The notes under the pieces were generated by a model. That model searched no databases. It worked only from the letters and a program-made list of their open reading frames with translations, and was not told the origin of the DNA. Of a stretch of 30,043 bases of DNA, positions 27,002 through 30,043 are shown piece by piece. A program made the position numbers and the translations under genes. The stretch is from a virus. The stretch covers positions 1 to 30,043 of the IMG/VR virus record IMGVR_UViG_3300042528_000450; one strand, 5' to 3'. Positions within the stretch are counted from its first letter, which is position 1; every line of letters begins with the position of its first letter.

Positions 27002-27185
27002 ATAAGTCGTTGGGAGAAAGCGACTTACGACGGTATGGAAAAAAACGTCGTCGTAACTCGTTAAACATCAACGACTTACGACGCTACGCCCCAGCCCCGC
27101 CCTCATAACTCCCTCATACTCAAGGACTTACAACACAAAAAAATCCATGCTGTAGTAACTCGTTTAGGATCAAGGACTTACATCA
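27002..27185. repeat. Extended hairpin array, unit 14
   Basis: Four stem-loops in a row (about 27002-27030, 27049-27083, 27103-27133, 27153-27183), built of the same GTAACTCGTT / AACGACTTAC arms. It is the only unit lying between two minus-strand genes. The rest of 26961-27240 holds no gene. Confidence 0.78.
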
Positions 27186-27240
27186 TTGTAGTATATATGT
27201 TATTTGTGTTATTTGGGGTAAACCTAGTGATTTTTATTTG

Positions 27241-27525
27241 TCAATTTTGCAATGAAATTTCCCTTTTGATTCTATCGTATTTGGCGATGACGCCGAGATT
27301 TTTGTCCCCATTGTATTTAACTATTTGGAAGTAACTATAGTGAAAATCGAGGGCATTGAATCCATTCCATTTGCCTTTAGTGGGATCGACGTTAGTGTCA
27401 ACGCCCTCTTGGATATTATCAAGGGACTTGATGTATTTGGAAGCTTTCATGACGTTATCGAACACGCCAAGAACCTGATCACGATAATCAAGACTATTAA
27501 ATCCAAAAACAAGGTAAGCAATCAT
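27241..27525 (-). CDS. Small hypothetical phage protein, 94 aa
   Basis: Begins MIAYLVFGFNSLDYRDQVLG. The plan YLVFG...DYRDQVLGVFDN.. A..YIKSLDN ... FQIVKYN resembles a family of small phage proteins in which a strand is followed by a helix and a final strand pair, seen in many phages without function. It starts 1 nt after the stop of the glycosylase gene, so it is the end of the repair operon. Confidence 0.7.
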   Translation of the reverse strand: MIAYLVFGFNSLDYRDQVLGVFDNVMKASKYIKSLDNIQEGVDTNVDPTKGKWNGFNALDFHYSYFQIVKYNGDKNLGVIAKYDRIKREISLQN

Positions 27526-27526
27526 A

Positions 27527-28072
27527 TTATTTATTTGAGTAAGTTTTCCAGATGTGAAGATCTCTTTCGGCTACGGTCATATTTGGGAACTCCTGCTCTG
27601 AAAGAGAAAGAAAGAGGAGACCCAGTTCTTGATACTTATTTAAATCTTGGGGGGTTTGTTTTGGGGCATCGTGTCCCTTGCTTCTAAGGTATTTGAGGAT
27701 ATGGGTATCGAGGACGGCAATGCTTTCGTTCTCTCTGGTGTGGGTAAGGAAGAAGGAAGCAGTCTTTGGGCCAATGCCTTTTATTTGCATTAACTCCACA
27801 AAACTAGCAGTCCTCAAATTCACCTTTCTTGTTTCATAAATAGCATGGGAGATTCTATTGTATTGCCCAACCTTACAAGCACGAAGCATTGCATCAACCA
27901 AGTGAAACTCACAACTAAAGACAACCTCAAGGTTAAACACCTTATCTATTTCTTCCACTTTCCTTGAGACGAGGGAAGACTTCTTCCCCGCCACAAGGAT
28001 GCAGAACAACCAAAACTCAAGCAATTCCCTGTCCGATCTATCGTATTTGGTGATGTTGTTTGGATCGATCAT
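27527..28072 (-). CDS. HhH-GPD DNA glycosylase (endonuclease III / 8-oxoG type)
   Basis: A 181-aa protein. Residues 95-110, LMQIKGIGPKTASFFL, are a helix-hairpin-helix with the Lys103 expected of bifunctional glycosylase/lyases; IAVLDTHILKYL supplies the conserved Asp122. The protein lacks the four-Cys Fe-S cluster of Nth and MutY, and resembles the compact archaeal-type or thermostable 8-oxoguanine glycosylases. It should remove a damaged or modified base and nick the strand. The substrate is unknown; base excision repair or attack on modified host or competitor DNA are both possible. It follows a RuvB-like gene, with a tiny ORF between. Confidence 0.85.
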   Translation of the reverse strand: MIDPNNITKYDRSDRELLEFWLFCILVAGKKSSLVSRKVEEIDKVFNLEVVFSCEFHLVDAMLRACKVGQYNRISHAIYETRKVNLRTASFVELMQIKGIGPKTASFFLTHTRENESIAVLDTHILKYLRSKGHDAPKQTPQDLNKYQELGLLFLSLSEQEFPNMTVAERDLHIWKTYSNK

Positions 28073-28073
28073 A

Positions 28074-28151
28074 TTAAAACAAGAGAGAGATTAACCAAGC
28101 AAAGGTCACCCCAATGGCAACCCCAATATAGAAATGGTATGTGCAGGTCAT
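28074..28151 (-). CDS. Tiny single-pass membrane peptide, 25 aa
   Basis: Begins MTCTYHFYIGVAIGVTFAWL and ends ISLLF. The ATG overlaps the stop of the RuvB-like gene (ATGA), and its TAA is 1 nt from the ATG of the glycosylase, so it fits exactly between two real genes. One transmembrane helix from about residue 7 to 25. The exact tiling makes a genuine gene more likely than its length suggests. Confidence 0.6.
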   Translation of the reverse strand: MTCTYHFYIGVAIGVTFAWLISLLF

Positions 28152-29098
28152 GCCAACTGCCTCATGAGGTCTCTGCCCTTGTTGGTAAGGAAACGCTTAC
28201 CATCAATGTCCATCAAACCATTGCCCAAAAGGTGCTTCTCATACTTCTTCTGGATGACGGAGCGGGAGTAACCCGTAGCCGCACTCAGGGCTTGAAGAGA
28301 AATGGGACCAGTTGCCTTGTGCAGCACCTTAAGGACACGAACCTCCGCAGGAGAAAGGCCGAATTCGGAAACGCCCATGTCTCCCTTGAAGCTATTCCAA
28401 ACATCAGGAGTAAGGAAGGTTTTATTCATGGCAGTCATGTAATCCTTCAACTCTTCCGCCTTCGCAACAACGTCGCGAGGATGACCACGGAAAGAAGAGA
28501 TGACAGTATCTTTCATGGAATCAGGCACCATGATGGTCTTGGGCAGATTCATCTTGAAGATCTCAAACAATTCATGATGATCATACTTGGCCAAGGAAAT
28601 CTCGGTCAGACGATCAAGGAGGGGTTCGGGTAACTTCTGCGGATCAGTGGTCGCAAGGATGATACCCATCTGGGTAAAGTCAAAGATCAATTCCATTTCT
28701 CCCATCTCGCGATCATTGTAGATGACGCGGCGAATAGGGTTCTTGTCCCGCTCAAGAATGGTAAGAAGATAAGTGAGAATCTGACGACCAGCACCAGTTT
28801 CCGCCAGTTCGTGAACCTCATCAATGAAGAGAATAGCCTTTTCATTTCTCCAAGTAGGATAAACTTGGGTAGCAAAGACATTCATGCTCTTGATGCTGGC
28901 AGCATTGATCTCGATGATCGGGGGAATGCTACCGTCAGGACGCTTAAGAGAGCGACGGAACTCGCGGACAAGTTTGGTCTTGCCTCCTCCACGTTCACCT
29001 TCAAAAAGAAGGAATGGGAGTCTGCCACTGTTGGCATAAGCTTGAGAGAAGACGGTGAGTTTTGCTTTAGCTTGATGTTGACCAATGATTTCGTTCAT
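28148..29098 (-). CDS. RuvB-like Holliday junction AAA+ ATPase
   Basis: 316 aa from the ATG at 29098. Walker A is GERGGGKT (34-41), Walker B is ILFIDEVHEL (89-98), sensor 1 is ILATTDPQ, and the arginine-finger region is LLDRLTEISL. The C-terminal 75 residues (LSPAEVRVLKVLHKATGPIS ... GYSRSVIQKKYEKHLLGNGL) form the winged helix of RuvB. RuvB drives branch migration as hexamers with RuvA; no RuvA or RuvC is seen here, but the ERCC4-type nuclease at 6616 could resolve junctions. Transcribed from a consensus promoter 6 nt before the ATG, giving a leaderless mRNA for a large protein. Confidence 0.9.
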   Translation of the reverse strand: MNEIIGQHQAKAKLTVFSQAYANSGRLPFLLFEGERGGGKTKLVREFRRSLKRPDGSIPPIIEINAASIKSMNVFATQVYPTWRNEKAILFIDEVHELAETGAGRQILTYLLTILERDKNPIRRVIYNDREMGEMELIFDFTQMGIILATTDPQKLPEPLLDRLTEISLAKYDHHELFEIFKMNLPKTIMVPDSMKDTVISSFRGHPRDVVAKAEELKDYMTAMNKTFLTPDVWNSFKGDMGVSEFGLSPAEVRVLKVLHKATGPISLQALSAATGYSRSVIQKKYEKHLLGNGLMDIDGKRFLTNKGRDLMRQLA

Positions 29099-29104
29099 GG
29101 CGGA

Positions 29105-29132
29105 AATATAATGCATTCTGTGGATTTGTCAA
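29105..29132 (-). promoter_or_regulatory. Leaderless-type promoter
   Basis: Minus strand: consensus TTGACA, 16-bp spacer, TATATT; 6 nt to ATG at 29098. The distance excludes the in-frame ATG at 29116, which would fall inside the promoter. Confidence 0.85.
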
Positions 29133-29176
29133 GTGCAGAGAGAAAATATTCTCATTCGTTCTTTTCTTTTCGTTAA

Positions 29177-29247
29177 TTGCGGGAACGGGAGTTGAACCCG
29201 TATCTATAGGTTATGAGCCTATTATGCTACCGTTACACCATCCCGCT
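29177..29247 (-). tRNA. tRNA-Met (anticodon CAT)
   Basis: Anticodon stem ATAGG/CCTAT with loop CTCATAA; T arm ACGGG TTCAACT CCCGT; acceptor GCGGGA/TCCCGC, with the first pair A-A mismatched or the acceptor one pair short. No C1-A72 plus three G-C pairs at the anticodon stem, so elongator Met is more likely than initiator; an Ile2 (lysidine) role cannot be excluded. Confidence 0.88.
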
Positions 29248-29260
29248 TTTTAAAAAGGCA

Positions 29261-29332
29261 AGGCCCATTAGAGACTTGAACTCTACTCACCGGATTACAA
29301 AACCGGAGCATCGCCATCTATGCTTATGGGCC
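29261..29332 (-). tRNA. tRNA-Thr (anticodon TGT)
   Basis: Acceptor GGCCCAT/ATGGGCC, D stem GCAT/ATGC, T arm TAGAG TTCAAGT CTCTA, anticodon loop TTTGTAA. The 31:39 pair is T-T. Reads ACA. CCA is not encoded. Confidence 0.87.
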
Positions 29333-29338
29333 ATTTTA

Positions 29339-29500
29339 TTAATGCGATTCAATATATCGAAGAAGGGAATCAAGGTCTTGGTTGAGGCTATTATTGATTT
29401 TATTTGCTTGTTTTCTGTCAGAAATTGTTCTACAAGAACTTAATACACCCAAATAAATAACACCACTGATTGCCACAATTAGAAAGAGTTTGTTTTTCAT
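29339..29500 (-). CDS. Small lipoprotein, 53 aa (o-spanin candidate)
   Basis: Begins MKNKLFLIVAISGVIYLGVL, followed by SSC at 21-23, giving a lipobox LSSC after a hydrophobic signal segment. The mature part is about 31 residues, polar and helical (SDRKQANKINNSLNQDLDSL). Length and layout fit small phage outer-membrane lipoproteins such as Rz1-type spanins, which would imply a Gram-negative host, but there is no Pro-rich stretch and no overlapping i-spanin. Lies between tRNA-Pro and tRNA-Thr. Confidence 0.6.
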   Translation of the reverse strand: MKNKLFLIVAISGVIYLGVLSSCRTISDRKQANKINNSLNQDLDSLLRYIESH

Positions 29501-29532
29501 ATATTATTTGCCAAAAAATCGGGCGAAATTGG

Positions 29533-29603
29533 TCGGGGATGTCGGAATCGAACCGCTCTTCTCGGACCCAAACCGAACGTGCAGCCATCACACCCCATCC
29601 CCG
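29533..29603 (-). tRNA. tRNA-Pro (anticodon TGG)
   Basis: Acceptor CGGGGAT/ATCCCCG (7 bp), anticodon stem TTCGG/CCGAG with loop TTTGGGT, T loop TTCGATT. The D arm and T stem are imperfect: only the inner three T-stem pairs form. Reads CCA codons. It may be decaying or need modification to fold. Confidence 0.82.
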
Positions 29604-29608
29604 TTTTA

Positions 29609-29938
29609 TTATCTGCGAGTAATTGTTTGCCAAGTCCTCCAAGTTCCATTGGAGTAATGATCACAATAAGTAGTAACTACCACAGGATAAGTTACAATAA
29701 ACCCACAATGATTCATTACACTCTGACTAGAAACATAAGAACCAAGAACTTCCCTTCTTACCATCTTTATTTGTATATTATTTGGGCGAATTTGGGGCAA
29801 ACTTGACTTGCTTTTATTTAGGTTATTTTGAAACGAAATTGAAGCCCCAGAGCTTGGCCTTACTTGTCGAGTTTGGGCAAAACAAGTTTGGAAAGAAAGA
29901 AGGAAGGTTAGTAGTAATATATTATTTCGGATTTTCAT
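29609..29938 (-). CDS. Secreted protein, 109 aa
   Basis: Starts MKIRNNILLLTFLLSFQTCF: positive N-terminus, hydrophobic core and an AQ cleavage context (CFA-Q, residues 20-22), so a Sec signal peptide is likely. The mature part is Ser/Gln/Asn-rich, then VVVTTYCDHYSNGTWRTWQT with two Cys that could form a disulfide. Not recognised. An in-frame upstream ATG would overlap the previous gene. A periplasmic or surface protein, for example superinfection exclusion, is possible. Confidence 0.7.
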   Translation of the reverse strand: MKIRNNILLLTFLLSFQTCFAQTRQVRPSSGASISFQNNLNKSKSSLPQIRPNNIQIKMVRREVLGSYVSSQSVMNHCGFIVTYPVVVTTYCDHYSNGTWRTWQTITRR

Positions 29939-29951
29939 GGGCGATCTTGGC

Positions 29952-30043
29952 TTATTTCCAGATTTCATCATTCCATTTAAATTCAGTAACACCATTTTTG
30001 GTGATTAGAATTGCGGCATGGTTTTCTAAAGCTCTCTTCTTAA
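29952..30043 (-). CDS. Partial hypothetical protein (C-terminus only)
   Basis: The last 29 codons of a gene that begins beyond the window; the end reads VTEFKWNDEIWK. Too short to identify. Its stop is 13 nt before the ATG of the secreted protein, consistent with one operon. Confidence 0.5.
   Translation of the reverse strand, partial: KKRALENHAAILITKNGVTEFKWNDEIWK

Noticed and set aside
28139-28633. 164-aa plus-strand ORF
   Set aside because: Antisense to the RuvB C-terminal domain, no promoter or start context.
30020-30043. Terminal repeat joining window start and end (circular genome)
   Set aside because: Both ends contain TTCTTAA, but only a few bases match, and the start is explained by the fold-back.

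Overview
The window is a fragment of a double-stranded DNA bacteriophage genome. It carries a capsid and packaging module (major capsid protein, accessory head protein, prohead protease fused to a scaffold, portal, large terminase), a GH24 endolysin, six tRNA genes, and a long run of very small unrecognised genes of the kind seen in the hyperplastic early regions of large tailed phages. No bacterial housekeeping gene, integrase or tail gene is visible. I cannot name the host. Its signals look like sigma70-type -35/-10 promoters, but Shine-Dalgarno sequences are rare.

Layout. (1) 1-10446, minus strand: a tightly packed operon read from phoH and a zinc-ribbon protein through a sigma-like factor, a terminase-small-subunit candidate, a C2H2/ERCC4 nuclease, terL, portal, protease-scaffold and accessory head protein to the start of the capsid gene. 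That gene is cut off at base 1, apparently by a fold-back artefact. (2) 10482-25265, plus strand: a methyltransferase, then about 35 small genes in short operons of one to four genes. Endolysin, a two-helix membrane protein (holin candidate), a DUF932-like protein, a Gp88-like protein and tRNA-Ile, -Leu and -Arg lie among them. (3) 25364-30043, minus strand: small genes, a HhH-GPD DNA glycosylase, a RuvB-like AAA+ ATPase, tRNA-Met, -Thr and -Pro, a tiny lipoprotein and a secreted protein.

The most striking feature is the regulatory architecture of the small-gene region. At least 24 genes on both strands have a -35/-10 promoter (spacer 16, sometimes 17) whose -10 hexamer ends 5-7 nt before the ATG, so the A of the start codon should be at or next to +1. 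These mRNAs would be leaderless. Three operons instead have 40-50 nt A/C-rich leaders without a Shine-Dalgarno sequence. Between operons lie 14 copies of a roughly 80-bp unit with arms in the order x, x', GC-rich core, x, x'. It can fold either as two hairpins or as one long central hairpin. Many units are followed by a conserved box (GCGCAATCGCGC type or CAAGAACCATGCCAA type) and then the next promoter. The whole looks like a mobile, shuffling 3'-end/operator/promoter cassette, comparable in logic but not in sequence to the stem-loop plus early-promoter (PeSL) cassettes of T4-type phages.

Other signals cluster at 11.2-15 kb, near the switch from minus- to plus-strand transcription: helically phased TTGGAT repeats, eight TGTTCAWWTGAACA-type palindromes, TATAGCGA iterons in a duplicated island, a 4 x 35-bp tandem repeat, and a nearly perfect gene duplication. 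An origin of replication or a master control region is plausible there but not shown.
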